From: Thermoplasmatales archaeon BRNA1
Lineage (GTDB): Archaea; Thermoplasmatota; Thermoplasmata; Methanomassiliicoccales; Methanomethylophilaceae
NCBI GenBank assembly: GCA_000350305.1
Contig: CP002916.1
Location: 1,178,001-1,242,000 of the forward strand
Length of the DNA stretch: 64,000 nucleotides
Direction of reading: 5' to 3'
Notes under the pieces: model-generated
What the model was told of the DNA's origin: nothing
Database searches by the model: none
The model's input: the letters and a program-made list of their open reading frames with translations, nothing else
In this document: one piece after another, positions 40,718 through 49,730 of the stretch
Layout of the letters: each line of letters begins with the position of its first letter
How positions within the stretch are numbered: position 1 is the stretch's first letter
Position numbers and translations under genes: made by a program

Positions 40718-42256
40718 TCACTCGCCTCCAAAGAACCCTCTCATCATGGGGTTCATCTCCATCATCTGCTCGCGGCCGAGGGCCTCGTAGAAGCGGATGA
40801 TGATTCCGACGGTCAGCAGCAGACCGGTACCGGTTGCGTTACCGGTGGTCCCGATCATGTCCGCGCATGCGGCGAGCAGACCGATCAGCGCTCCGGAGAG
40901 CACGGTAATGGTGGGGATGTACCTGTCGAGGACCCTCTTCAGGACACGGGGGTCGCGCCTGAATCCGGGAATCTGCATTCCGGACCTCAGGATGTTCTTG
41001 GCTACGGACTCCGAACCTAGGTTGGTGGTCTCGACCCAGAACTTCGCGAAGAGGATGGAACCGATCACCATGACGGTCATATAGATCGCCACGTGGCACA
41101 GGTTCTCCAACACTCCGTGGCCATTGCCGTAGGATACCGGATTCAGTATCGGCAAGAGCCAGTCTGTCAATCCCTGCGGTGTGGACAGGAACCACGCGAT
41201 ACCGTCGGAAGCGGTGGTGCTTCCGGACGCGTAGTATCCGATGTACTCGTTCCCTCCGATGAGCGGGATGCCGGACAGGAAGTCGTTGGAGTACAGGAGC
41301 AGACATACCATGCTGATGTTGGCAAGCAGCGCGGACATCAGGATGACCGGGATGTTGCTCGCGTACATCAGTTTGATCGGATATCTGCCTCTGGCACCTC
41401 TCGCATTTCCGTGGGACAGCGGCAGCTCTATGCGGCTGGATTCCAGATACACGACCACCAGGAAGATCACGACCGTACCTATCAGCGCGATCAGCGGATT
41501 GGGCTGACCGAGCAGGATCATCTCGTAACCTCCGCTCGCCATCTCCGACGAGTTGGTGTTCATGAGCACATAGATCGCTTTCGGAATGGTTCCCGCAGGG
41601 GGATTTGAAAGGGAATATGCCGCGGAGTTGTCCACGGCATACCAGTTCAAAGCACCGGTGAATACGGCCTGAGCGACACCCGCCGCAATGAAGAGCGAGA
41701 TACCGCTGCCTATTCCCCATTTGGATATGACCTCGTCGAAGAGGAACACCAGATAGGATCCGATGAAGAGCTGGAGGATGATTAGCAGCTTTGCGCCGAC
41801 GCCTCCGAAGGTATCGGTGAACTGGTCCGAAGGGACCAGATAGCCGAACACCTGGGGGACGGCCTCGATGAAGATCATCACGATGACCAACAGCTTGAGG
41901 ACGGACTGATAGCAGGCCTTGTCCTTGCGGTTGGTCAGATCGAGACGGATGATCTTAGCACCGACGAAGAGCTGCATGATGATTGACGCGGTAACAATCG
42001 GCCCGATACCGAGCTGAAGGATCGTTCCCGATGCCCCGGCCATGATGGTCCTGTACTGCGCGAAGATATCCAGGGAGTCGGTCTGGTCGAGTCCCCAGAT
42101 GTACACGTTCGACATCACGAAGTACAGGATCAGGACGACCGCGACCCACATGATCTTGGTACGGAAGTGAACGTGTCCTTCCGGACGTTTGACAGCGGGG
42201 AGCCTGTCACCTAAGGGCTTCACCTTATAGAGCAGGCTCGGTTTCTCGTCATCCAT
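40718..42256 (-). CDS. secY: preprotein translocase subunit SecY
   Basis: About 512 residues with ten membrane helices, the protein-conducting channel. Plug and helix 2 region (DIFAQYRTIMAGASGTILQLGIGPIVTASIIMQLFVGAK), the cytosolic loop PLSHGNARGARGRYPIKLMYASNIPVI and the C-terminal GLLAACADMIGTTGNATGTGLLLTVGI are all diagnostic. ATG 42256 has AAAGGATG about 8 nt before it; a GTG at 42283 overlapping the uL15 stop is an alternative. Last core gene of the spc cluster. Confidence 0.95.
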   Translation of the reverse strand: MDDEKPSLLYKVKPLGDRLPAVKRPEGHVHFRTKIMWVAVVLILYFVMSNVYIWGLDQTDSLDIFAQYRTIMAGASGTILQLGIGPIVTASIIMQLFVGAKIIRLDLTNRKDKACYQSVLKLLVIVMIFIEAVPQVFGYLVPSDQFTDTFGGVGAKLLIILQLFIGSYLVFLFDEVISKWGIGSGISLFIAAGVAQAVFTGALNWYAVDNSAAYSLSNPPAGTIPKAIYVLMNTNSSEMASGGYEMILLGQPNPLIALIGTVVIFLVVVYLESSRIELPLSHGNARGARGRYPIKLMYASNIPVILMSALLANISMVCLLLYSNDFLSGIPLIGGNEYIGYYASGSTTASDGIAWFLSTPQGLTDWLLPILNPVSYGNGHGVLENLCHVAIYMTVMVIGSILFAKFWVETTNLGSESVAKNILRSGMQIPGFRRDPRVLKRVLDRYIPTITVLSGALIGLLAACADMIGTTGNATGTGLLLTVGIIIRFYEALGREQMMEMNPMMRGFFGGE

Positions 42257-42279
42257 CTCTGATACATCCTTTTTTGTTT

Positions 42280-42702
42280 TCACTCTGCGATAGATCCGCC
42301 GGCGGCCTCGATCTTCTCTTTGGCCTTGGCGGAGACCTCGGCGACGGTGACGTCGACGGCGATGTCGATGTTTCCGCTTCCGAGGAGCTTGTCGATACCG
42401 GCTTCGGTCAGGTTGACGGTGAACTTGTCCCCGTCCTGGGTTGCGAATCCGGAGGTGACGAAGCGGTCCATGCTCTTCTTGAGCTCGGCAACGTTGATGG
42501 TGGTGTTGGCCTTGACCATGGACTGCGGTCTCTTGAATCCGCGGCGTCCCCAGTGGTCACGGTCGTACTTCAGCATACCGATCTTGCCGGTCTTGCAGAG
42601 TCCGGACTGTCCGCGTCCTCCGATCATACCTGCTCCACGTCCGGATTTCTTTCCGCGTCCGTGGGTCCTCTTGCCTCTGAATTTCTTGGTTCTGCTAGGC
42701 AT
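42280..42702 (-). CDS. rpl15: large ribosomal subunit protein uL15
   Basis: 140 residues. N-terminal basic Gly-rich loop (SRTKKFRGKRTHGRGKKSGRGAG), then GRGQSG, YDRDHWGRRGFKRP and the C-terminal KAKEKIEAAGG that fits uL15. GGAGGTG lies 6 nt before ATG 42702. Between uL30 and secY as in all archaeal spc clusters. Confidence 0.95.
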   Translation of the reverse strand: MPSRTKKFRGKRTHGRGKKSGRGAGMIGGRGQSGLCKTGKIGMLKYDRDHWGRRGFKRPQSMVKANTTINVAELKKSMDRFVTSGFATQDGDKFTVNLTEAGIDKLLGSGNIDIAVDVTVAEVSAKAKEKIEAAGGSIAE

Positions 42703-42716
42703 TCCTGGCACCTCCT

Positions 42717-43184
42717 TCAGATCATCCTCTTGACGAGGTCGTTAATGGCTTCTCCCCTGTATCCGAGCGCTCCGCCCTCCTTGAAGGAGTGCTTGTTGCC
42801 CTCGAATCCCTTGACGGGAGGGTGCAGGCGGAAGACGGGTTTCATGCCCTCGACATCCCTGACCTTGTACTCCCCGGCGATGATTGCCTTGGAGAGGTCT
42901 GCGATGGAGCCGAACTCGGTCTTCTCCTTGATGTAGTCGTCAGTGACTGCGTAGTCTCCCACGATCTTTCCGCGGGCGGAGATCATGGCGGCTAGGGTCT
43001 CCTCGTCGGCCTCTCCCCAGGTGACGTAGTCCTTCATCTTCTGGAGCATTCCCCTGTAGGAATCGCTCTCCGGGAGGACGACAGCGTGGTTAGGCCTGTT
43101 GAGGCCGACCAGCTTCATGGTCTCCTGGATGTCTCCGCGGACACCGACGGTGGCGCGGACACGGATGACGATGAATGCGGTCAT
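42717..43184 (-). CDS. rpl30: large ribosomal subunit protein uL30
   Basis: 155 residues, archaeal long form. FIVIRVRATVGVRGDIQETMKLVGLNRPNHAVVLPE opens the ferredoxin-like fold; RLHPPVKGFEGNKHSFKEGGALGYRGEAIN is the archaeal C-terminal extension. GAGGAGTGA precedes the ATG and overlaps the uS5 stop. Confidence 0.95.
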   Translation of the reverse strand: MTAFIVIRVRATVGVRGDIQETMKLVGLNRPNHAVVLPESDSYRGMLQKMKDYVTWGEADEETLAAMISARGKIVGDYAVTDDYIKEKTEFGSIADLSKAIIAGEYKVRDVEGMKPVFRLHPPVKGFEGNKHSFKEGGALGYRGEAINDLVKRMI

Positions 43185-43186
43185 CT

Positions 43187-43864
43187 TCACTCCTCCTCGA
43201 ACTTGACGTCGTCGGTCTCAGCGAGTCCGACGGGTCCGGTTGCGATCTTGAGCCTCTCGGTCTGCTCGGGGGTGACCCTCATCTTGGAGGTCTGCCTGAG
43301 CGCGTCGAAGGTTGCCATGCAGTAGTTGACCTTGGTCTTGGTGTTACCGGTCGCGAATCCCCATGCATCGTGCACACCGGCGAGGGTGAGCAGGGACTTG
43401 GCGACGTCTCCGACAGCCAGTCCGATACCGCGGGGTGCGGGGCGGAGATAGACGGTGACGGATCCGCAGCGTCCGATGACCTCGAACGGGAAGGAGTGGA
43501 CGGTTCCGCAACCGCACTCCCAGGAACCGCAGCCCCTCTTGATCTCGATGATGTTCAGCTTGGCGTTGTCGATGGCCTTCTTGATGGAAGGTCCGACCTC
43601 TTTTCCTTTGGCCCTGCCGACACCGATGAATCCGTCGCCGTTTCCGACGATGCAGGTAACGGCGAACCTGACCCTCCTTCCGGAGTCGGTCATCCTCTGG
43701 ACCATGTTGAGGTCGATGACCTCGTCCTGAAGGTCCGGGAGAAGGATGTCGACGATCTCGGGCTCGCGGAGGGGGAGCTTGGTGGCGAGGGCCTCGCTCA
43801 TGGTGGTGACCTCTCCGTTGAGGACCATGTGTCCGAGCCTAGTCTTAGGTACCCAGTCAACCAT
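43187..43864 (-). CDS. rps5: small ribosomal subunit protein uS5
   Basis: 225 residues. Double-stranded RNA-binding half (LNMVQRMTDSGRRVRFAVTCIVGNGDGFIGVGRAKGKEVGPSI) and C-terminal S5 domain (VYLRPAPRGIGLAVGDVAKSLLTLAGVHDAWG). It starts 1 nt after the uL18 stop, at ATG 43864, in the order uL18-uS5-uL30-uL15. Confidence 0.95.
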   Translation of the reverse strand: MVDWVPKTRLGHMVLNGEVTTMSEALATKLPLREPEIVDILLPDLQDEVIDLNMVQRMTDSGRRVRFAVTCIVGNGDGFIGVGRAKGKEVGPSIKKAIDNAKLNIIEIKRGCGSWECGCGTVHSFPFEVIGRCGSVTVYLRPAPRGIGLAVGDVAKSLLTLAGVHDAWGFATGNTKTKVNYCMATFDALRQTSKMRVTPEQTERLKIATGPVGLAETDDVKFEEE

Positions 43865-43865
43865 T

Positions 43866-44366
43866 TCACTCAGCCTCCAGTTTCTGTTTGACGCTGTTGA
43901 CATCGGCCTCGATGGCGTCGTCGATGTGCTTTCCGTTGAGGCGGTCCTCGTCGGGCAGCACGTCCTCGGAGCACGGGATCTCGAGTCCGGCGTCGATCAT
44001 TCCCTTGGCGACGGCGAAGAGGACTCCTCCGTGCTGGGGGTTCTGCATTCCGAGGTCGAGCACCGCGTACTCGATCTCGGCCTTCTTGGCCCTGAGGCCA
44101 GCGGCGTAGCCGACGAGGTAGGCTGCGGGGAGGGTGGAGCAGGAGTGCTCCCATCCCATCTTCGCGAGCTGCTTGGTGTCGGCGGATGCGATAATCTTGT
44201 CACCCTCCATCGCGAAATCCACGAACTGGACGGTGATGTTCTTGTTGGACCTCCTGACGACTGCGCGGGTCTCGTGGCTCGCGAGGAGCTTGCGGCGAGC
44301 GTAGTAGTCAGTGCGGCACTCTCTTCTTCTGCGGAACGCAACTTTGTATCTAGGTCCTGTAGCCAT
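43866..44366 (-). CDS. rpl18: large ribosomal subunit protein uL18
   Basis: 166 residues. MATGPRYKVAFRRRRECRTDY start, KLLASHETRAVVRRSNKNITVQFV and LAKMGWEHSCSTLPAAYLVGYAAG are typical of archaeal uL18, which binds 5S rRNA. The C-terminal extension is acidic. The ATG shares one base with the eL19 stop. Confidence 0.95.
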   Translation of the reverse strand: MATGPRYKVAFRRRRECRTDYYARRKLLASHETRAVVRRSNKNITVQFVDFAMEGDKIIASADTKQLAKMGWEHSCSTLPAAYLVGYAAGLRAKKAEIEYAVLDLGMQNPQHGGVLFAVAKGMIDAGLEIPCSEDVLPDEDRLNGKHIDDAIEADVNSVKQKLEAE

Positions 44367-44827
44367 CAGATCTCCTCCTCTTTCAGGTTGCCATCGGCGA
44401 TCATGTGCTGCTTCAGGTTCCTGCGGGAGGTGTAGGATCCTCCCTTGGCCTTCCTGTAGTAGAGCCTGTAGATGGAGGGCGTGATCTTGCCGTCCGCGCG
44501 GAGCTGCTTGAGCTCGTCGCGGATGGGCCTGATCCTTGCGATCCACTGGCGCTTCTCGGGAACGCGTGCGTTAGCTGTTCCCTTCCTGCTTCCAGGCCCC
44601 TTGCGCTTACCGCTGGCTTTCTGTTTGGCTGCGTGTCTAATTCTGCCCCTGGACGTACCGTTCTTGGGCTTTGCTTTGATCAGGCCGGAGTCGATCGCGG
44701 TGCGGACATCCCCGCGGGTGATGCAGTCCTGGACCTCCTCGATGTGCTCGGGGTCGATCCAGACCCTGTTCTCTCCGCACTTCAGGATGTCTGCGGCGAG
44801 CCTCTTCTGGTTTCTCAGATCGGACAA
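44366..44827 (-). CDS. rpl19e: large ribosomal subunit protein eL19
   Basis: 153 residues. Helical start DLRNQKRLAADILKCGENRVWIDPE, then the basic extended region RGRIRHAAKQKASGKRKGPGSRKGTANAR and a final helix containing YRLYYRKAKGGSYTSR. Classic archaeal eL19 at the standard place between eL32 and uL18. Confidence 0.95.
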   Translation of the reverse strand: MSDLRNQKRLAADILKCGENRVWIDPEHIEEVQDCITRGDVRTAIDSGLIKAKPKNGTSRGRIRHAAKQKASGKRKGPGSRKGTANARVPEKRQWIARIRPIRDELKQLRADGKITPSIYRLYYRKAKGGSYTSRRNLKQHMIADGNLKEEEI

Positions 44828-44828
44828 T

Positions 44829-45503
44829 TCACTCCCTCCTGTCGTTCATCTTGTTGAGGACGCGGATTCCAAGCTCCTTGGCCCTGTCCTCGATCATGAT
44901 CCTCTTCTTGACTCCGACGGTTCCGCCGATGCGTGCCGCCTGGGTCTTGGGGTCGATGTTCTCGAGTCCGTCGACGTTGTAGACGAGGACCTCCTCGAAT
45001 CCGGAGGGGTGGAGGTTCCTTGCGGCAACCGGTCCCCTGTATCCGATCTCGACCATCGGGGGCCTTCTCTTGAATCCGCGCCTCATCTTGGAGTGGATTC
45101 CCTTCGGGCGCCTCCATTTGTCTCCGAGCATGGAGTATCTGTACCACTCCTGCCTCTTGAACGCCGGGCGCTGTCCGGACTTGATCGCCCTCTTCGCGAG
45201 TGCGTCGACCAGCTCGGGGGAGAGCTCGGGCTTAGCCTGGACGGTGTAAGCTCCGGCCTCGACGATCTCGGTCTCGTCGTCCGCTGCCTTCTTGGCGGGT
45301 TTGGACTCGCCGCTGTAGGCCTCCTTCCACTTGTCGATCGTCTTGGGACCGACTCCGGAAAGGGTCTTGATAATGTCCTTTGCCTTCTCGTCGTCGTTGA
45401 CGGCATCCCTCAGCTGCTCGACGGAGGTGATTCCGATCGATTCGAGCTCGGCGACGTTCTCATCCTTGAACCCCGGAAGGTCCTTGAACTCTTTTACGGT
45501 CAT
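44829..45503 (-). CDS. rpl32e: large ribosomal subunit protein eL32 with N-terminal helix-hairpin-helix extension
   Basis: 224 residues, longer than the usual 130. The eL32 core is at about 105-224 ([43 protein letters not shown]). The first 65 residues resemble helix-hairpin-helix motifs ([26 protein letters not shown] ... [12 protein letters not shown]), followed by a Lys/Glu linker. Such extended eL32 proteins occur in some Euryarchaeota. The extension may bind rRNA or another nucleic acid. Confidence 0.93.
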   Translation of the reverse strand: MTVKEFKDLPGFKDENVAELESIGITSVEQLRDAVNDDEKAKDIIKTLSGVGPKTIDKWKEAYSGESKPAKKAADDETEIVEAGAYTVQAKPELSPELVDALAKRAIKSGQRPAFKRQEWYRYSMLGDKWRRPKGIHSKMRRGFKRRPPMVEIGYRGPVAARNLHPSGFEEVLVYNVDGLENIDPKTQAARIGGTVGVKKRIMIEDRAKELGIRVLNKMNDRRE

Positions 45504-46057
45504 TCTTTCACCTTGTGGGATTTGTGGGTGATGTATATTCCGTCCTCGAAGACCCTCTTATCGAATCCGCGCCTCATGGTGCATTTCTCCATGTTGGCGG
45601 CGGTCTGTCCGACGTCCTCGATGCTGATGCCGGTAACGGTGACATCCTGTCCGCTGATCTTGACCTTAGAGTCACCAACGATGACGGCGTACCTAGGGGC
45701 ACGGCCTCCCATGTAGTTGTTGACCTCGACCCTCTTCTCCTTGTCGTTGACCGCCACTTTCATAGGGAAGTGGGAGAAGACGATCTTCAAGGTGTAGGTG
45801 TATCCCTCGGTCACGCCGTGGAACATGTTCCTAACGTGGGCGCGGAAGGTTCCTACCATTGCCTTGTCTTTGATCCTCGGGTACTCGCAGCTGACGGAGA
45901 CTTTCCCGTCTGCGACTGCGATGTTGACGCGGGGGTGTGAGAAGGTTCTGCTCAGTTCGCCCTTGGGTCCTTTGACCTTAAGGACGTTCCCGTCCAGAGA
46001 GACGGTGACCCCATCGGGTATGGCGATGTGATCCTCAATTATCCCTGCAATAGTCAT
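45500..46057 (-). CDS. rpl6: large ribosomal subunit protein uL6
   Basis: 185 residues with the two uL6 repeats: [29 protein letters not shown], then THKSHK-ended C terminus with [10 protein letters not shown]. The internal [26 protein letters not shown] is typical of archaeal uL6. Its end overlaps the eL32 start by 4 nt. Confidence 0.95.
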   Translation of the reverse strand: MTIAGIIEDHIAIPDGVTVSLDGNVLKVKGPKGELSRTFSHPRVNIAVADGKVSVSCEYPRIKDKAMVGTFRAHVRNMFHGVTEGYTYTLKIVFSHFPMKVAVNDKEKRVEVNNYMGGRAPRYAVIVGDSKVKISGQDVTVTGISIEDVGQTAANMEKCTMRRGFDKRVFEDGIYITHKSHKVKE

Positions 46058-46067
46058 TGTTCATTCC

Positions 46068-46457
46068 TCAGTACACGTATGCAAGCAGTTTTCCGCCGAT
46101 GCCGAGCTCCTTGGCTTTGAACTGGGAGACGACACCGTCGGTGGTGGTGAAGATGAGGACTCCGAAGTCCTGGGCGGGGAGGTACCTCGCCTCGTACTTC
46201 TCGATGTCGACGGCCTTCACGGAATAGCGGGGCTTGATGACCCCGCAGTCGTTTATTGCTCCTTTCAGCTGGACGCGGAACTTGCCGGCCTTTCCGTCGT
46301 CGACGTACTCGAACTGGCTGATGTATCCGTTGTCCTGCAGCACTTTCAGCACATGGCCGATCAGTTTGGACGAGGGTGCGATCTCGCACTCCGCCTTTCC
46401 GCTGAGGGATGCGTTCTTGATGACGCACATGGCGTCGTTGAGTGTATCGCTCTGCAT
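46068..46457 (-). CDS. rps8: small ribosomal subunit protein uS8
   Basis: 129 residues. DTLNDAMCVIKNASLSGKAECEIAPSS at the start and YLPAQDFGVLIFTTTDGVVSQFKAKELGIGGKLLAYVY at the end match archaeal uS8, which binds helix 21 of 16S rRNA. Confidence 0.95.
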   Translation of the reverse strand: MQSDTLNDAMCVIKNASLSGKAECEIAPSSKLIGHVLKVLQDNGYISQFEYVDDGKAGKFRVQLKGAINDCGVIKPRYSVKAVDIEKYEARYLPAQDFGVLIFTTTDGVVSQFKAKELGIGGKLLAYVY

Positions 46458-46468
46458 TTTTGATCACC

Positions 46469-46615
46469 TCAGGAGTATTTCTTGAAGCCCAGCTCCGGGG
46501 CCATGTCTCTGAAGCACTGGCGGCACAGGTGCATCCCGTACTTCCTAATAATACCGCGCCTGCGGCCGCAGCGGTCGCAGCCGACAAGCCTTCCATACTG
46601 TTTCTTCGGCTTCAT
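46469..46615 (-). CDS. rps14: small ribosomal subunit protein uS14
   Basis: 48 residues, zinc-type. [12 protein letters not shown] then CDRCG and CRQCF pairs, ending ELGFKKYS. The size is typical for archaeal uS14 (48-56). The ATG at 46615 overlaps the uL5 stop, and the gene is set within a larger meaningless frame. Confidence 0.95.
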   Translation of the reverse strand: MKPKKQYGRLVGCDRCGRRRGIIRKYGMHLCRQCFRDMAPELGFKKYS

Positions 46616-47136
46616 TCGATCACCTGCACGCTGTATTTGCTCTTCATGAACTCGATGGCCTCGTCCCTGAGAACGCGGTGCTCCTTGGGGATGCGCCTTG
46701 CCTGGAGGGCGCGCCTCTCGACCCTGGTGCCTCCGGTCCTGCGGACGACGACGTTGACATCCATCCCGAAGATTCCGATCTCCGGGTCGTACTTCATTCC
46801 GTCGAAATCGGTGTAATCGGAGATTCCGAAGGACATGTTTCCCTCTTTGTCGAAGGAGTAGGAGTAGACGCGGTTCTCGCGGATGATGAGGGCCCTCTTG
46901 AGGAAGTCCTCTGCGATCTCGCCGCGGAGGGTGACCTTGCATCCGAGGGGCATTCCCACACGGATTCCGAGGTCCCTGTTGACGGTCTTGGAAATGGTCT
47001 GAACGGGCTTCTGTCCGGTGACCATCTCGAGGACCTTCATTGCCTTGACGAGCTTCTCTCCGGCCTCGCCGACTCCGATGTTGACGGTGACCTTCTCGAT
47101 GCGGAGTGCCCTCAGGGGGTTTGCATCGTTGCTCAC
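46612..47136 (-). CDS. rpl5: large ribosomal subunit protein uL5
   Basis: 174 residues. [24 protein letters not shown] at the start, [33 protein letters not shown], and the archaeal [21 protein letters not shown] motif. It contacts 5S rRNA. It overlaps eS4 and uS14 by 4 nt at its two ends. Confidence 0.95.
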   Translation of the reverse strand: MSNDANPLRALRIEKVTVNIGVGEAGEKLVKAMKVLEMVTGQKPVQTISKTVNRDLGIRVGMPLGCKVTLRGEIAEDFLKRALIIRENRVYSYSFDKEGNMSFGISDYTDFDGMKYDPEIGIFGMDVNVVVRRTGGTRVERRALQARRIPKEHRVLRDEAIEFMKSKYSVQVIE

Positions 47137-47837
47137 TGGGATCCCTCCGGCAGGACGATCTCGGAGCTTCCGGTTCCGATGACGAAGACGTTCTCCTTCA
47201 CAGTGCGGGTTCCGCTCTGGAAGACGACGACGTTGCTGGCGGGTCCGTTGACGATCTCGATGTCCTCGACGGTCTCGACCTTACCGGAGTGGGATCCGGA
47301 GATGACGAGCACGTAGGCACCCTTTCCGAGGGGGTACTTTCCGATGATCTCGTTGTTGTCGAGCTGGAGCTTCACGGAGTCTCCGACGGCGAGCTTCTCC
47401 TCGGAGAGGATGTTCCTTCCTCCGGAGAGGTTCAGCTGGGTCTTTCCGCCGGACACAATGGTCTTGCCCTCAACCCTGGCCATGATCCATTTGGAGTTGG
47501 CCTCGGGGATCTCGACAAGGGTGATCTTTCCCTTGGGAGTGAGGACGACGCGGAAGTTCTTCTCCATCTTCGGCAGGGACACGACGTCCATGATGCCGAC
47601 GGGGGTCTTCGCGTCTTTAACGGCCTTTCCGTTGACGAAGAGGTCGCGGTTGGCGATGATCTTCTTGGCTTCACGGGCGGTGTCACATACCTTGAGCATG
47701 TCCCTGAGGATCATCGACGCGGGCATGGAGGAAGCGACGGAGTGTGCTCCGGCCCTCTGTTTGGTCGCGTAGACGTGAGCCTTCTTAGGGATAGGCCATG
47801 TCTTGGGCATGGCGATTCTCTTAATGTGGTCGCTCAT
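47133..47837 (-). CDS. rps4e: small ribosomal subunit protein eS4
   Basis: 234 residues. [22 protein letters not shown] opening, the S4 domain ([25 protein letters not shown]), a central eS4 domain and a C-terminal KOW ([17 protein letters not shown]). Standard neighbour of uL24 and uL5 in archaea. Confidence 0.95.
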   Translation of the reverse strand: MSDHIKRIAMPKTWPIPKKAHVYATKQRAGAHSVASSMPASMILRDMLKVCDTAREAKKIIANRDLFVNGKAVKDAKTPVGIMDVVSLPKMEKNFRVVLTPKGKITLVEIPEANSKWIMARVEGKTIVSGGKTQLNLSGGRNILSEEKLAVGDSVKLQLDNNEIIGKYPLGKGAYVLVISGSHSGKVETVEDIEIVNGPASNVVVFQSGTRTVKENVFVIGTGSSEIVLPEGSQ

Positions 47838-48205
47838 TCTGCAGCCTCCTTGTTGTTAAGAGCCTCGGCCCTGAGGGGGTCGTCGAGGTTCAGCTTGGTG
47901 ATGACCAGGTTGGACGCGTGGATGGGGCGCGCGACGGCAGTGCCGTCAGCCTGGTTGATGGTAACGCCGTCGATGGAGACACGTCCGGTCTTGGTGAAGA
48001 CCTCGATGACCTTCGCCTCGACCCCCTTGACCTTCTCCTCTCCGCGGACGACGGCAACGGTGTCGCCGACGCACACGCGGGCGGTGCGCCTTCCGTACTT
48101 CTCCGCGAGCTCCTTGGACAGGTGTGCGGAGAGCATCTTTCTCTTGGTGTGGGCAGGTGCGTTGTACTGCGCCTTCCTCTGTACCCTTGCTTTACTGCTG
48201 ACCAT
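47834..48205 (-). CDS. rpl24: large ribosomal subunit protein uL24
   Basis: 123 residues. SSKARVQRKAQYNAPAHTKRKMLSAHLS start and KOW motif VCVGDTVAVVRGEEKVKGVEAKVIEVFTKTGRVSIDGV. ATG 48205 follows a GGTGTG-type Shine-Dalgarno sequence. Confidence 0.95.
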   Translation of the reverse strand: MVSSKARVQRKAQYNAPAHTKRKMLSAHLSKELAEKYGRRTARVCVGDTVAVVRGEEKVKGVEAKVIEVFTKTGRVSIDGVTINQADGTAVARPIHASNLVITKLNLDDPLRAEALNNKEAAE

Positions 48206-48214
48206 TTTCACACC

Positions 48215-48613
48215 TCACACGATAGTGCTGGCGGTCGCGGCGATCCTGGGCCACCTGTCGGCGGCCTCGCGGGCGACGGGGCCCTTGATGTCGGTTCCTT
48301 TGGTCTCACCGGTGTCGGTGACCAGCACGGCGGCGTTGTCCTCGAAGGAGACCATGGTTCCGTCGGGGCGCCTGTAGGGGCGCTTCTGGCGGACGACGAC
48401 TGCGAAGACGATCTGCCTGCGCATCGCGGGGGTTCCCTTCTTGACGGAAGCGATGATCATGTCGCCGACTCCTGCCTGGGGAAGCCTCCTGGTGACCCCG
48501 TGGTAGCTGGGAACGGTAATGATCTGGATGATCTTCGCTCCGGTGTTGTCGATGACGTTGAGCTGAGTCTGCTCGCAGACTCCGCGGATCTGATGTCCTG
48601 CGATTCCCTTCAT
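48215..48613 (-). CDS. rpl14: large ribosomal subunit protein uL14
   Basis: 132 residues. MKGIAGHQIRGVCEQTQLNVIDNTGAK start, VGDMIIASVKKGTPAMRRQIVFAVVVRQK and FEDNAAVLV are diagnostic. ATG 48613 was preferred to the GTG at 48622, which overlaps uS17. Confidence 0.95.
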   Translation of the reverse strand: MKGIAGHQIRGVCEQTQLNVIDNTGAKIIQIITVPSYHGVTRRLPQAGVGDMIIASVKKGTPAMRRQIVFAVVVRQKRPYRRPDGTMVSFEDNAAVLVTDTGETKGTDIKGPVAREAADRWPRIAATASTIV

Positions 48614-48618
48614 CGAAC

Positions 48619-48957
48619 TCACACCCTCTTCTGTTTCTCAACGGCTACGAAAGAGACAGTCTTGGAGATGGGCCTGCACTCCATGATCTTGACGGAGTCT
48701 CCCACCTTCAGTCCGAGGCAGGGTGCTGCGTGGGCGGCGTACCTGACGGACCTCTTCTCGTACCTCTCGTACTTCTGCTCGAACTTGAAGTAGTCGCGCT
48801 TCACGATGACGGTCTTGTCCATCTTGATGCTGTCGACTACGCCCTCGATGACCTGTCCGCGGACCGAAAGGGTGCCGTGGAAGGGGCAGTTAGGGTCGGT
48901 GCACTCCCCTTCGGGAGCGGCGACCTCGATTCCAATGTTCCTTGCTTTTGCTGTCAT
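48619..48957 (-). CDS. rps17: small ribosomal subunit protein uS17
   Basis: 112 residues. [27 protein letters not shown] is the archaeal N-terminal part with its two cysteines. The OB fold follows ([43 protein letters not shown]). Confidence 0.95.
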   Translation of the reverse strand: MTAKARNIGIEVAAPEGECTDPNCPFHGTLSVRGQVIEGVVDSIKMDKTVIVKRDYFKFEQKYERYEKRSVRYAAHAAPCLGLKVGDSVKIMECRPISKTVSFVAVEKQKRV

Positions 48958-48965
48958 TATGATTC

Positions 48966-49220
48966 TCACCTAACCTTCTTTATTCTGTCTTCGGGTCGGT
49001 GAAGGATTTTGCTTCCTTCGATGTCGATCTGCTCGTTGCGATATGTGAACCTGAACTCATTCCCCGACTTGGGGACCATTCTCTCAGTTCCGGCCGATTC
49101 AATGGTGAACGTGTTCTTCGTCTCGTCGACCACAACGCCGGAAATTCCGGAGAAGGGCGCTGACAGCACTACCACGTCGAGGCCAATGAATTCGGTTCTC
49201 ATCATATCGCTGGCAGACAT
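48966..49220 (-). CDS. rnp1: ribonuclease P protein component 1 (Rpp29/Pop4)
   Basis: 84 residues. Sm-like barrel of archaeal RPP29: [32 protein letters not shown] and [12 protein letters not shown] with a basic end. It assists tRNA 5' processing with Rpp21. The gene sits between aIF1 and uS17, its usual place in archaeal S10 clusters. Confidence 0.92.
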   Translation of the reverse strand: MSASDMMRTEFIGLDVVVLSAPFSGISGVVVDETKNTFTIESAGTERMVPKSGNEFRFTYRNEQIDIEGSKILHRPEDRIKKVR

Positions 49221-49225
49221 CGGCT

Positions 49226-49525
49226 TCACCTCACTTCGGTGCGGAATCCCATCTCCTTCAGGGCCGCATCCACTTTCTTCTTGTGGTCTCCCTGGAGTTC
49301 GATGCGTCCGTCCTTGACGGTGCCGCCGGCCGCGCATTTGCTCTTCAGCTTCTTTGCGAGGTCGGCGATGTCGATGTCGTTGCCGTCAATCCCGTCGATG
49401 ACGGTGACGGTCTTCCCATATCTGCGGGTGTCCACCGATATGCGGACGCTCTGCTGTTCGCGTGCGAGCTCCTCGCACATGCAGAGTTCCATCGGCAGGC
49501 CGCATTTCGGGCAGATCTCTGACAT
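49226..49525 (-). CDS. translation initiation factor aIF1 (SUI1)
   Basis: 99 residues. N-terminal zinc-binding pairs CPKCGLP and CMCEE, then the SUI1 core RRYGKTVTVIDGIDGNDIDIADLAKKLKSKCAAGGTVKDGRIELQGDH. It guards start-codon selection on the small subunit. The ATG shares a base with the uL29 stop. Confidence 0.94.
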   Translation of the reverse strand: MSEICPKCGLPMELCMCEELAREQQSVRISVDTRRYGKTVTVIDGIDGNDIDIADLAKKLKSKCAAGGTVKDGRIELQGDHKKKVDAALKEMGFRTEVR

Positions 49526-49728
49526 CAGAGCGTCTCCTCCTCTTTCTGAACGGTCAGAATGCGGGCGATGCTGAGCCTGATGGAGCGGATGATGCCGGGG
49601 CTCGAGGGGGCGCCTCCCATTGCGGAGACTCCCCTCTCGTGCATGAGCTCGTTGCGGAGCTCTTTCAGCTTCTCGTTGCGCTCCTCGGCGGACATGTTCC
49701 TGATGTCTGCGATCTTCAGTGCTGCCAT
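49525..49728 (-). CDS. rpl29: large ribosomal subunit protein uL29
   Basis: 67 residues, two helices: ALKIADIRNMSAEERNEKLKELRNELMHERG and GIIRSIRLSIARILTVQKEEE. ATG 49728 follows the uS3 end by 2 nt. Confidence 0.94.
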   Translation of the reverse strand: MAALKIADIRNMSAEERNEKLKELRNELMHERGVSAMGGAPSSPGIIRSIRLSIARILTVQKEEETL

Positions 49729-49730
49729 GT

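Noticed and set aside
47106-48377. 423-codon frame antisense to eS4 and uL24
   Set aside because: Crosses two well-supported ribosomal genes and has no homology.
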